From assembly GCA_004557185.1 (NCBI GenBank), contig SFEP01000020.1, positions 1 through 52,907 of the forward strand: DNA of 52,907 nt. Direction: 5' to 3'. This DNA comes from Bacteroidales bacterium. GTDB taxonomy: Bacteria; Bacteroidota; Bacteroidia; Bacteroidales; Bacteroidaceae. The translations under genes and the position numbers were made by a program. How positions within the stretch are numbered: position 1 is the first letter of the stretch; the number at the start of each line of letters is the position of its first letter. The notes beneath the pieces were generated by a model that worked only from the letters and a program-made list of their open reading frames with translations, did not search any database and was not told the origin of the DNA. Below are positions 1 to 7,689 of the stretch, one piece after another.

Positions 1-76
1 CATGTATTATTCTTAATATAAACTTAACACAAAAAGAAAATGAAGCAGTTAAAAAACAACTTCGTTCTCTCTCTTT

Positions 77-838
77 TTGTGTCCATGCTATCCAAGCTGT
101 ACAAAGAAAGAAGAGAAAGAGTTGCCTGAAAATGAACTTTGGCAACTCTATCGTGCTGCTTATGAGCAGTACCAGTGTGAAATCCTCAAAGGAGAGAAAA
201 ATTACTCTCGTTTTGTGAATGATTTCTTTGCATACCATCTTCCTACATCGTGTACAGGTGAAGAGCAAATGCGTCTTCATGTGATGCACGTCTTTAGCAT
301 CAAAGAACTCCTTGAAGAACGTCGAGACCTCGTCAATTCCTTTTTTTCAAAAGGAAGTTTTGATGAGGAAGACTATCATCAGATGGAGCATCTGTTTAAC
401 ACCGGCAGCAGCATCGAGCCAGAAAGAGAGAGTCTTGCCAATTTCTCAGAGAAGCAGATCAGTCTCATCACGGATTTTGTCAACACTACAAAACTCTTCA
501 GACAGGATGTCTCAGAGAATGACATGGCAAATCTATTCAAATGCAAACTGAACGCACCATTGCAAGCAAATGTCAATAGACATGTCGCACTATTCTTCGG
601 TGCTCTTAGGCAATATGGCTTATTGCCTTTCTCATGGCAGATGATTATTGAGGAGAACAGGCTGATTTCTTCATCAGCCAATAACCAGCCACTTCGTGCC
701 AGTCATCTCAGATGCGGGTTGTCACAGGCAAAGAATGTCAAACTCGCAAAGGAAAAATCTTCCTTGAACAAGATGGAAGATATTGGCTTTGAAGCCACAT
801 GCAATGCTTTTGTAAAGAAGTTGAAAGAAAGTATCTAA
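77..838 (+). CDS. Conserved-looking hypothetical protein of a mobile element, probably frameshifted near its start
   Basis: I do not recognise the family. The protein is 253 residues from a TTG codon, largely alpha-helical and charged, with no signal peptide or membrane segment. The annotated start is doubtful. An ATG at 40 opens another frame reading MKQLKNNFVLSLFVSM..SKLYKERRE and stops after 29 codons. Removing one base from the A/G-rich run near 105-118 would join it smoothly to ELPENELWQLYRAAYEQYQ in the main frame. The natural protein may therefore start at 40, with a one-base insertion or sequencing error separating the parts. It lies upstream of an excisionase-like gene and an integrase in AT-rich DNA, so it is probably element cargo. 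Function unknown. Confidence 0.6.
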   Translation: MCPCYPSCTKKEEKELPENELWQLYRAAYEQYQCEILKGEKNYSRFVNDFFAYHLPTSCTGEEQMRLHVMHVFSIKELLEERRDLVNSFFSKGSFDEEDYHQMEHLFNTGSSIEPERESLANFSEKQISLITDFVNTTKLFRQDVSENDMANLFKCKLNAPLQANVNRHVALFFGALRQYGLLPFSWQMIIEENRLISSSANNQPLRASHLRCGLSQAKNVKLAKEKSSLNKMEDIGFEATCNAFVKKLKESI

Positions 839-938
839 GATGCAAGAAAGATAAGCAAATATGATATGTTCAACGATATAACAACTATATTCCAGTACCT
901 ATATAGTTGATATTATTATTCTTATGATTCTGAGGGGC

Positions 939-946
939 TACCTTTG
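939..946 (+). promoter_or_regulatory. Candidate promoter of the excisionase-like gene inside an inverted repeat
   Basis: TACCTTTG matches the Bacteroidota -7 consensus TAnnTTTG and lies 64 bp before the ATG at 1010. It overlaps the left arm of a 12-bp inverted repeat with one mismatch (932-943 and 970-981, GAGGGGCTACCT and AGGTAGCCTCTC). The spacer contains the palindrome AATCGATT. The repeat would form a hairpin at the start of the transcript, or could bind a dimeric regulator such as the excisionase itself. Confidence 0.5.
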
Positions 947-1009
947 CAATCGAATCGATTTAGATACGGAGGTAGCCTCTCCATTTACGTAATCATAAGC
1001 ACATAGACA

Positions 1010-1291
1010 ATGAACAATAATACAGAAATAATATTCTCGGATAAAACGGTCACTTACGACCAGTTTGTCACAGATCTTGCAACAAGGATTGCATTGAAGA
1101 TACATCAAGTAGAAAAAGGTCAGCTTGAAATCAGCCAGGCCAAAGCGTTCAAGATGTTTGGTAGGGCAGATGTTGAACGGTGGATTAGGAATGGTAAGTT
1201 AAAGCCGTGTAGGGTGTCACCAGGCAAGAAACGCTACAGGTTGATAGATCTACAGAAACTCGCAAACATTCAGCAGAATTACATTCTGTAG
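1010..1291 (+). CDS. Excisionase-like helix-turn-helix protein
   Basis: A 93-residue protein. The C-terminal half (about residues 44-88) resembles the winged helix-turn-helix of excisionases and MerR-like HTH_17 proteins: ISQAKAFKMFGRADVERWIRNGKLKPCR followed by a basic wing, SPGKKRYRLIDL. The N-terminal 40 residues are acidic and may mediate dimerisation. Such proteins bind attachment-site DNA and direct an integrase towards excision, and some also regulate element transcription. It converges with the integrase gene, with a shared terminator between them, which fits an integration/excision module. The role is inferred from the fold and the neighbour. Confidence 0.7.
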   Translation: MNNNTEIIFSDKTVTYDQFVTDLATRIALKIHQVEKGQLEISQAKAFKMFGRADVERWIRNGKLKPCRVSPGKKRYRLIDLQKLANIQQNYIL

Positions 1292-1311
1292 CCAGGTTCG
1301 AGAAGTACATT

Positions 1312-1352
1312 AAAAAACTCAGAGGCAGCACCATACTGTATCTGAGTTTTTT
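1312..1352. terminator. Bidirectional terminator between the excisionase-like gene and the integrase
   Basis: A perfect 12-bp inverted repeat (AAAAAACTCAGA at 1312-1323, TCTGAGTTTTTT at 1341-1352) with a 17-nt loop. It ends in a T-run on both strands, as expected between convergent genes ending at 1291 and 1384. Confidence 0.8.
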
Positions 1353-1383
1353 GTATAAGTATCAGTTAAAAGAGAAAACTGTT

Positions 1384-2844
1384 TTATGGAATCAGACGTT
1401 GATACATCTGAGTCAAGTTTTTATCAACATTGGTTATCTTGAACTGAACTCGAGCATTGTGAATATTCTTAGGTAGGATATTCACAAGTTTGTCCATTAC
1501 CTGATCAACATTGGAAAAACCTGTATCTTCTATAGCACAAACCTGCTTTCCCATCACATAGGCTTCTGCACGGACATAGTTGTACTTTGATATTTTCTCA
1601 AATGACTTATCCTCTTTTTCGATGTACTTTGACTCTTGATCAGTGAAGAACACAAATTCTATTACCTTTTCGTTAAGAATCCACGCAGGAGTGAAATCTA
1701 TCTTGACATATACTTTTGCCATTCTGTTGATAGAATGGTTGAGTCCAAAATCAACATCATTCATTGTTGCTCCACATTCGTTCTGGGCTATGGTTGCCCA
1801 ACTATGTCTAAAGGCATAGAGCGATGCTCTGTAACCTGGCTCTACCTTTTCCCAAATCTGCTTAATGCCCGTATTGACGTTTGCACAGAAAGAATCAGAT
1901 GTTGCTAAACGATCGTGGAAGTTAAACAACCATGGAGAACGTTCATCTTTTGTGAGATACTTCTCAAATGTTGGTTTCAAGAATGCTGGTACACGAACTT
2001 CAAAGTAACCTCTGTCAGAACGTGTCGACCTCGTCTTCTGTCGTTCGTAGTGAAAGATGTTCCCATCGTACTGATCCTTCTTCGCATTAAAGATGTCCAC
2101 AGCATTTAAGCCGCACATACAGAATGAAATCAATGCCACATCCTGACCAACTTCCATTAGTGGGTGAGTGAATTTACTTCTATCTGGAACGACATTGAAG
2201 AATGCACGCAATTTGCTTGCAGGAATGGCACGCTTCTCAGGCACATCACTTCTTGGGATAGCGACATTACTCCAAGGATTCTTCAGTTTAAGTATTCCTC
2301 GTTCTTCGTCATTGAATTCTCTTCTGGCAGCTTTGTACACCTCCCTCATACATACTGGATATTGTTCCTTGCTTCGAGTTGTGGTGGAAAGGGATTCTAT
2401 CCATCGGTTAAGGAAAGCAGAAGTAAGACGTGAAAACATGATATTGTCTGTCCCTGCGAATCTTTCCATATGTTGCAGAGACCACTTATAGTTACGTGAA
2501 GTGCGTTCCTGTCCTCTTTTAATCAATTTCTCGATATGCGCTCTTGCGTAATCAGAGAAAGAAAGGTCTTTTCCATAGTCGGTCACATAAGTGAGTACTT
2601 CGTTTGCTGACCACGTAGAAGCATCAACTTGATTAAGCATATTATAAAACTTTTCTATCAAGATTGAAGTTTGCTGTATTACGAAGGGATCAATGATGTC
2701 TTTCTTATCATCACTTAATCCCTTATCGTTTACCATCCATGATGTTCTAACGTAAGCGAACTGTCTGTTTTGAGTAATACGGATATATACATTGTACATT
2801 CCGTTTCTTGTCCTTGACTTTACAATTGCTTTTAATGTTGCCAT
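1384..2844 (-). CDS. Tyrosine recombinase (phage/conjugative-element integrase), variant catalytic set
   Basis: A 486-residue site-specific recombinase that would integrate and excise the element to the left. It has an N-terminal arm-binding-like region (about 1-70), a SAM-like core-binding domain (about 90-200) and a catalytic domain (about 205-385). Visible catalytic residues are Lys270 (ERQKTR), Arg346 with His347 in AFRHSWAT, His370 in LNHS and nucleophile Tyr379 in KVYVK. The first arginine, normally in a GLR motif, is replaced: the motif reads CGLNAVDI (Asn247). Loss of that arginine is known in IntDOT of CTnDOT and its relatives. About 100 residues follow the catalytic domain, longer than usual and of unknown role. 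The start codon sits at the edge of a 21-bp repeat array. Confidence 0.9.
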   Translation of the reverse strand: MATLKAIVKSRTRNGMYNVYIRITQNRQFAYVRTSWMVNDKGLSDDKKDIIDPFVIQQTSILIEKFYNMLNQVDASTWSANEVLTYVTDYGKDLSFSDYARAHIEKLIKRGQERTSRNYKWSLQHMERFAGTDNIMFSRLTSAFLNRWIESLSTTTRSKEQYPVCMREVYKAARREFNDEERGILKLKNPWSNVAIPRSDVPEKRAIPASKLRAFFNVVPDRSKFTHPLMEVGQDVALISFCMCGLNAVDIFNAKKDQYDGNIFHYERQKTRSTRSDRGYFEVRVPAFLKPTFEKYLTKDERSPWLFNFHDRLATSDSFCANVNTGIKQIWEKVEPGYRASLYAFRHSWATIAQNECGATMNDVDFGLNHSINRMAKVYVKIDFTPAWILNEKVIEFVFFTDQESKYIEKEDKSFEKISKYNYVRAEAYVMGKQVCAIEDTGFSNVDQVMDKLVNILPKNIHNARVQFKITNVDKNLTQMYQRLIP

Positions 2845-2910
2845 GCTGAAAATTGTTATTTTGGGTTATTCAAATTGTGATAAAATACCTGTTTGCAGAG
2901 TTCTAAAATC

Positions 2911-3010
2911 TGGGAAACACCGAGATTTTTTTGGGAAACATCCAGTGTTTTTTGGGAAACAAATGAATGGCTTGGGAAACACGCTCCTGATTTTTGGGAA
3001 ACATTTGCCC
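2911..3010. repeat. Five direct repeats of TGGGAAACA at about 21-bp spacing
   Basis: TGGGAAAC(A) begins at 2911, 2932, 2953, 2973 and 2995, so the steps are 21, 21, 20 and 22 bp. The 10-12 bp between copies vary but tend to end in a T-run. The array lies just upstream of the integrase gene, at the presumed element edge. It could be integrase or excisionase arm-site DNA, or one more of the 21-22 bp intergenic arrays seen elsewhere in the window. Short ORFs reading through it (CFPK or FGK repeats) are by-products. Confidence 0.75.
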
Positions 3011-3064
3011 TGATTTTGGCCTCTTATTCTGCATTTGGAACAGGCAGAATATGCACAAAAAACT

Positions 3065-3099
3065 AAGGGCAAGTACCTGTTTCCCAGATACTTGCCCTT
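3065..3099 (-). terminator. Rho-independent terminator of ppdK
   Basis: A perfect 11-bp stem (3065-3075 with 3089-3099, AAGGGCAAGTA and complement) with a 13-nt loop. It is followed on the minus strand by TTAGTTTTTTG, about 30 nt after the ppdK stop. The loop contains one more TGGGAAACA copy (minus-strand orientation), so the neighbouring repeat may derive from or have invaded the terminator. Confidence 0.8.
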
Positions 3100-3127
3100 T
3101 ATATAGCTAATTTTCAGCACGTTTCGA

Positions 3128-5851
3128 TTATTCTTCGACGGCGGCCTGCGCCGCTGCGAGGCGGGCGATGGGCACACGGAAGGGTGAGCAGCTGACGTAG
3201 TTGAGACCTACCTTGTGGCAGAACTTCACGCTGGAGGGTTCGCCACCATGCTCGCCGCAAATACCGCACTTCAGTTCGGGACGTACGGTGCGGCCCTTGT
3301 TGACAGCCATTTCTACCAACTGACCTACGCCGTTCTGGTCGAGCACCTGGAAGGGGTCAACCTTCAGAATCTTCTTGTCGAGATATACGGGCAGGAAGCT
3401 TGCGATGTCGTCGCGAGAGTAACCGAAGGTCATCTGCGTGAGGTCGTTCGTACCGAAGCTGAAGTACTCAGCACGCGAAGCGATGCGGTCGGCGGTGAGG
3501 GCTGCACGGGGAATCTCAATCATCGTACCAACCTTGAAGGGGATTTCGACACCTTCCTCGGCGAAGAGTGCAGCAGCTTCGTTGCGGATAACCTTCTCCT
3601 GAGCCTCGAACTCATAAAGGATACCGGTGAGGGGCACCATGATTTCGGGATGGGGATCAAGGCCTTCACGCTTCAGGTCGATGGCTGCAGAAAGGATGGC
3701 ACGGGTCTGCATCTGCGTAATCTCGGGATAGGTGTTTCCGAGGCGGCAACCGCGGTGACCGAGCATCGGGTTGTGCTCGCAGAGGCTCTCTACGCGCTGA
3801 CGGATATACTCTACTGTCACGCCCATAGCCTTGGCCATTTCTTCCTGACCCTTTGCATCGTGGGGTACGAACTCGTGGAGAGGGGGATCGAGCAGACGCA
3901 CGTTCACGGGATAGCCGTCCATAGCGCGGAAGATGCCCTTGAAGTCTTCCTTCTGATAGGGGAGCAACTTGGCGAGAGCCTTCTTGCGGCCTTCCACGTC
4001 TTCAGCCAAAATCATTTCGCGCATAGCCACGATCTTCTCGGCATCGAAGAACATGTGTTCCGTACGGCACAAACCGATACCTACAGCGCCAAACTTGCGG
4101 GCAACCTCAGCATCGTGGGGTGTGTCGGCGTTGGTGCGAACCTGCAGACGGGTGTACTTGGCACAAAGGTCCATCAGAGCAGCAAAGTCGCCAGAGAGTT
4201 CGGCAGCCTGCGTCTTGATTTCGCCCTGATAAACGCGACCGTTGGAGCCATTGAGGGAGATGTAGTCACCTTCGTGGAGCACTACGCCGTCAATTTCAAC
4301 CGTCTTGTTCTTGTAATCTACGTTGATGGCACCTGCACCGCTGACGCAGCACTTACCCATACCGCGGGCTACCACAGCAGCGTGCGAAGTCATACCACCA
4401 CGTGCGGTCAGGATACCTTCGGCCACGGCCATACCGGCGAGGTCTTCGGGCGACGTTTCGATACGAACCATCACTACCTTGTGGCCATCTTCATGCCACT
4501 TGGCGGCATCTTCGGCGAAGAATACGATCTGGCCACAAGCAGCACCCGGGCTGGCGGGCAGACCTCGTGTAAGTTCCTTAGCCTTAGCAAGGGCTTCCTT
4601 GCTGAACACGGGGTGAAGCAGTTCATCGAGCTTCTGCGGTTCGCAGCGCTTGATGGCTGTTTTCTCGTCGATCATGCCCTGGCGGAGCAGATCCATGGCG
4701 ATTTTCACCATAGCCGAACCCGTGCGCTTGCCGTTACGTGTCTGCAAGAACCAGAGTTTGCCTTCCTGCACGGTGAACTCCATGTCCTGCATGTCGTGGT
4801 AGTGCTCTTCAAGCTTGGTCTGTATAGCATCGAGTTGGTGGTAGATTTCAGGCATAGCCTCTTCCATCGAAGGATAGTTGGCCTTGCGCTCTTCTTCAGA
4901 GATGCCCTGCAGTTCAGCCCAACGGCGCGAGCCCTCGAGGGTGATCTGCTGCGGCGTACGGATACCAGCCACCACGTCTTCACCTTGCGCATTCACGAGC
5001 CACTCACCGTTGAAGAGGTCTTCACCCGTAGCAGCGTCACGGCTGAAGCAAACACCCGTTGCGGAGGTGTTACCCATGTTACCGAACACCATGGCCATGA
5101 CGGTTACGGCCGTACCCCATTCAGCGGGTATGCCCTCCATCTTGCGGTAGAGGATGGCGCGTTCGTTCATCCAAGAGTCGAACACGGCGCAGATAGCCCC
5201 CCAGAGTTGCTCCATGGGATCCACGGGGAATTCCTTGCCCGTCTGCTCCTTGATGGCCTTCTTAAAGCGTACAACCAGTTCTTTCAGGTCGTCCACTTCC
5301 AGTTCGTTGTCGAGCTTCACGCCCTTGGCCTTCTTCACAGCATCGATAATAGCCTCGAAGGGATCCACGTCGTCCTTGTTGACGGGCTTCATGCCAAGCA
5401 CCACGTCGCCGTACATCTGCACGAAGCGGCGGTAAGCATCGTAAGCGAAGCGGGGATTGCCGGTCTTCTTGGCCAGACCTTCCACCACCTCGTCGTTCAA
5501 ACCCAGGTTAAGGATTGTGTCCATCATACCCGGCATGGAAGCACGGGCACCCGAACGTACGGAGAGCAGGAGCGGGTTGGCCACGTCGCCAAACTTGCTG
5601 CTCATCAGTTCTTCCACAAGATGCAGGCTTTTTTCTACCTCGTCCTTGAGGAGTGCTACCACCTTATCCTTACCAATTTCGTAATATTCGTTACAAACAT
5701 CGGTGGTAATGGTGAAGCCCGGAGGTACAGGCACGCCAATCAGGTTCATCTCGGCAAGGTTAGCGCCCTTACCGCCTAACTCATTGCGCATGTCGGCACG
5801 GCCTTCAGCCTTACCATTTCCGAAAGTGTAAACTCTTTTTTCGTTCTTCAT
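3128..5851 (-). CDS. ppdK: Pyruvate, phosphate dikinase
   Basis: A 907-residue enzyme interconverting pyruvate, ATP and Pi with PEP, AMP and PPi. Domain order is as in the family: N-terminal ATP-grasp nucleotide-binding domain (GGKGANLAEM near residue 27), central swivelling domain with the phosphorylated histidine in GGMTSHAAVVARGMG (about residue 455), and C-terminal PEP/pyruvate TIM barrel with the catalytic cysteine in CGICGEHGGEP (about 830). Length is normal and the ORF is intact. Together with the PPi-dependent phosphofructokinase 1.8 kb downstream it suggests a PPi-based glycolysis, common in anaerobic Bacteroidales. A TAnnTTTG box at 6089-6096 would give a leader of about 230 nt. Confidence 0.97.
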   Translation of the reverse strand: MKNEKRVYTFGNGKAEGRADMRNELGGKGANLAEMNLIGVPVPPGFTITTDVCNEYYEIGKDKVVALLKDEVEKSLHLVEELMSSKFGDVANPLLLSVRSGARASMPGMMDTILNLGLNDEVVEGLAKKTGNPRFAYDAYRRFVQMYGDVVLGMKPVNKDDVDPFEAIIDAVKKAKGVKLDNELEVDDLKELVVRFKKAIKEQTGKEFPVDPMEQLWGAICAVFDSWMNERAILYRKMEGIPAEWGTAVTVMAMVFGNMGNTSATGVCFSRDAATGEDLFNGEWLVNAQGEDVVAGIRTPQQITLEGSRRWAELQGISEEERKANYPSMEEAMPEIYHQLDAIQTKLEEHYHDMQDMEFTVQEGKLWFLQTRNGKRTGSAMVKIAMDLLRQGMIDEKTAIKRCEPQKLDELLHPVFSKEALAKAKELTRGLPASPGAACGQIVFFAEDAAKWHEDGHKVVMVRIETSPEDLAGMAVAEGILTARGGMTSHAAVVARGMGKCCVSGAGAINVDYKNKTVEIDGVVLHEGDYISLNGSNGRVYQGEIKTQAAELSGDFAALMDLCAKYTRLQVRTNADTPHDAEVARKFGAVGIGLCRTEHMFFDAEKIVAMREMILAEDVEGRKKALAKLLPYQKEDFKGIFRAMDGYPVNVRLLDPPLHEFVPHDAKGQEEMAKAMGVTVEYIRQRVESLCEHNPMLGHRGCRLGNTYPEITQMQTRAILSAAIDLKREGLDPHPEIMVPLTGILYEFEAQEKVIRNEAAALFAEEGVEIPFKVGTMIEIPRAALTADRIASRAEYFSFGTNDLTQMTFGYSRDDIASFLPVYLDKKILKVDPFQVLDQNGVGQLVEMAVNKGRTVRPELKCGICGEHGGEPSSVKFCHKVGLNYVSCSPFRVPIARLAAAQAAVEE

Positions 5852-6082
5852 GATATGAATGAAAATTAATAATACTTTTCGCGTAAAAATAAAAAGGCAA
5901 ATTGCCTGTCCACACCGTAAGCCATCTTCGGGGAAACGATTGTCTCGGTAACGATTGGACAGGAACTACTTCTTGGATATACGAGCCACCAAGTGCGAGG
6001 CCGCATAGCCTGATGTGCCACGCGCTACGATAAAGCCCTCATATGCGTGATATGGAACAACACAGCGCCCAAACATCAAGTA
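5852..6082 (-). promoter_or_regulatory. Probable long 5' leader of ppdK with possible secondary structure
   Basis: Between the ppdK ATG and the putative start site near 6082 there is no ORF. Pairable segments include CCTGTCC (5905-5911) with GGACAGG (5957-5963) and the palindrome AGGCAAATTGCCT just before the first segment. No known riboswitch class was recognised. A structured leader is an inference from pairing only. Confidence 0.3.
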
Positions 6083-6088
6083 CAGCGG

Positions 6089-6096
6089 CAAATTTA
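6089..6096 (-). promoter_or_regulatory. Candidate ppdK promoter (-7 box TAAATTTG)
   Basis: On the minus strand TAAATTTG fits TAnnTTTG exactly. No good TTTG -33 box is visible at the expected 19-20 nt upstream, so the call rests on the -7 element and the direction. Confidence 0.4.
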
Positions 6097-6379
6097 AGAA
6101 ATGATTTTAGAACGTACAATAGATACCCATGTTTTTGCGAAGTGTAGTTTGGAAATTTCGCTCTTCGTGCGATTTCACGTTAACATTACTTCACCCATCA
6201 CCCCTCCGTGCGTTTTTTGCGAGTAGCGGGCGGGGCTGAAAACAAGCAGGCCGACTCTCGCTACAAAAGACTACAGTACACGCGGCCCGGACGCACGACA
6301 CGGCCTCTTCCCTCCCCTATCTGCCGCGACGGGATGGCGGAAAGGTGTTTGTCTGACTCGCATGGCCGTTCCTGCAAGG

Positions 6380-6487
6380 CGCTTGATGCGTTGCACACGC
6401 CCATGGACAACGTTGCACACAGCCATGGACAACGTTGCACACGGCCGTGGACAACGTTGCACACGGCCGTGGACAACGCATCAAGCG
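6380..6487. repeat. Four tandem 22-bp palindromic units enclosed by a perfect inverted repeat
   Basis: Units at 6390-6411, 6412-6433, 6434-6455 and 6456-6477 read GTTGCACACGGCCGTGG + ACAAC with few differences. Each is an imperfect palindrome (GTTG..CACGGCCGTG..CAAC). The array is bounded by CGCTTGATGC (6380-6389) and its exact complement GCATCAAGCG (6478-6487), so with the outer unit ends the terminal inverted repeat is 14 bp. There are no spacers, so this is not a CRISPR array. Related arrays lie at 24588-24697 and 47325-47412. Confidence 0.9.
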
Positions 6488-6554
6488 GCATTATGAAACG
6501 CGAATGCCTTGGGGCGGAGCGGAAACTCGGCAAACCCTTCTGCGAGTTACAGAA

Positions 6555-6591
6555 AGAGGACCACGCGGCTGCAATGGCTGCGTGGTCCTCT
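6555..6591 (-). terminator. Strong hairpin downstream of the GH25 gene, probable terminator
   Basis: A perfect 12-bp stem (AGAGGACCACGC at 6555-6566 with 6580-6591) and a 13-nt loop, 93 nt past the stop of the lysozyme gene on the minus strand. The trailing sequence is only moderately T-rich. Apart from this hairpin, the ppdK promoter and the 22-bp array, I see nothing in the 5852-6683 gap. Confidence 0.5.
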
Positions 6592-6683
6592 CTGTTTGAA
6601 ATGAAACGATGGTCTGAGCCTGCCTGTGCTGCTCGCAGTGCTGCATAAGGGCACAAGTAACTGAAGGCTTGCTGGCAGTGTCC

Positions 6684-7586
6684 TTAATTACCAAGACACA
6701 TGCGCTTCAGGCTGTAATATGTACCATTATATATATTAAGGTCTACCTTACCCTTGATGCCGTCCAGTTTACCGCAGTCGGTGTGCTGCCAGAATTTCCA
6801 TGCGCCTTTGTAGACGAGGTCGGGCACGTAGTAGTGTGCAATCCAGTAAGGATAGGGCTCAAACTCCTTGGTACTGAGATACGACTGCTTGAACTTGTAA
6901 TTGGTATAGAGTATGGGCTTTACCTTGTACTCCTTTTCCACTATGCGCAGCCACGTGAGTGCCGCCTGCCGCAGTTCGGCGGGCGAGAGGTTGCCCTCCT
7001 CCTCGATGTCGAGCACAGGGGGCAAGTCGCCGTCTTCCAGTTTTACCTGCTTGATGAAGTAGCGAGCTTGGTCCTTGGCCGACACGCGGGGCTTGAAGTA
7101 GTGGTAGGCTCCGCGCAGCATGCCGCTCTCGCGGGCCTGATAGAAATTGTCGTTGAAGTTTTCGTCGAGCAGGGAGCGTCCCTCGGTGGCCTTGATGAAA
7201 ACGAAACTGATGGGCTCGTTGCCTATCTGTGCCTTTCGGAGTTTCTCCCAATCGATTTTTCCCTGATAATGACTGATGTCGATGCCGCGTATGGAATAGC
7301 CTGCAGGGTATTGCTCTTCGCCGTAGAGTGCTTTCCACATGTTGACACGCGGTGCCACCACATAGGTATAGGCCAAATAACTGAGACACGCAAAGAGCAG
7401 GATGACGCCAAGCCTGACCGGCAACGTGCGCACGAGGTTGTGGCGGCCTGCCTTGGGGCGGCGGGTAGGTTTGCGCGTGGGAGCCTTGCGTGTGGGGCGG
7501 GATGTGGGCATCGGCGGTGTGGGTTGGGAATAGGGGTTATTTCTCTGTCTCTGCAAGTTCGTGAAATGTGAAATGGCAGCGGGCAT
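6684..7586 (-). CDS. Glycoside hydrolase family 25 lysozyme-like protein, membrane-anchored
   Basis: A muramidase-type enzyme (GH25) expected to cleave the beta-1,4 bond of peptidoglycan. The first 300-codon ATG gives a basic N-terminus rich in Pro, Arg and Lys. An internal ATG 25 codons on (MPTSRPTRKAP) is an equally good start. One membrane segment (about residues 58-80) would put the catalytic domain (about 97-295) in the periplasm. Family motifs are GIDISHYQGKIDW, FVFIKATEGR and PPVLDIEEEGN, which carry the catalytic acidic residues, then PILYTNY and KFWQHTD. It is preceded by pfp, with a terminator hairpin between. The target could be its own wall in remodelling; nothing suggests a phage origin. 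Confidence 0.88.
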   Translation of the reverse strand: MPAAISHFTNLQRQRNNPYSQPTPPMPTSRPTRKAPTRKPTRRPKAGRHNLVRTLPVRLGVILLFACLSYLAYTYVVAPRVNMWKALYGEEQYPAGYSIRGIDISHYQGKIDWEKLRKAQIGNEPISFVFIKATEGRSLLDENFNDNFYQARESGMLRGAYHYFKPRVSAKDQARYFIKQVKLEDGDLPPVLDIEEEGNLSPAELRQAALTWLRIVEKEYKVKPILYTNYKFKQSYLSTKEFEPYPYWIAHYYVPDLVYKGAWKFWQHTDCGKLDGIKGKVDLNIYNGTYYSLKRMCLGN

Positions 7587-7637
7587 GCTGCACGGCGTAT
7601 TACGGCTACGCCTTTCGACCGAAATCGGAAAAGGGAA

Positions 7638-7681
7638 CCTCTCCCCTGCTCTGGTGCGAACAAGGGAGAGGTGAAAAGAGG
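7638..7681 (-). terminator. Probable terminator of pfp
   Basis: An 8-bp stem (CCTCTCCC at 7638-7645 with GGGAGAGG at 7674-7681), followed on the minus strand by TTCCCTTTTCC. It lies 9 nt after the pfp stop codon. Confidence 0.5.
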
Positions 7682-7689
7682 GTTGGGGC

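Noticed and set aside
3215..5779. Open frame of 854 codons antisense to ppdK, and a similar 550-codon one antisense to pfp (7699-9351)
   Set aside because: Shadows of GC-rich genes with strong codon bias. The translations have no family motifs, while the sense frames are complete enzymes.
6390..6477. CRISPR array
   Set aside because: Units are contiguous with no spacers, units are palindromic, and no cas gene lies in the window.
6208..6648. Short ORFs with peptides such as VCNVVHGRVQRCP
   Set aside because: They are the 22-bp palindromic repeats read as codons; the same peptides appear at other arrays in both directions.
5852..6683. tRNA or rRNA genes in the long gaps
   Set aside because: No cloverleaf with GGTTCRA-type arm or rRNA-like sequence was seen by eye in this or the other gaps; a tRNAscan-type run would settle it.
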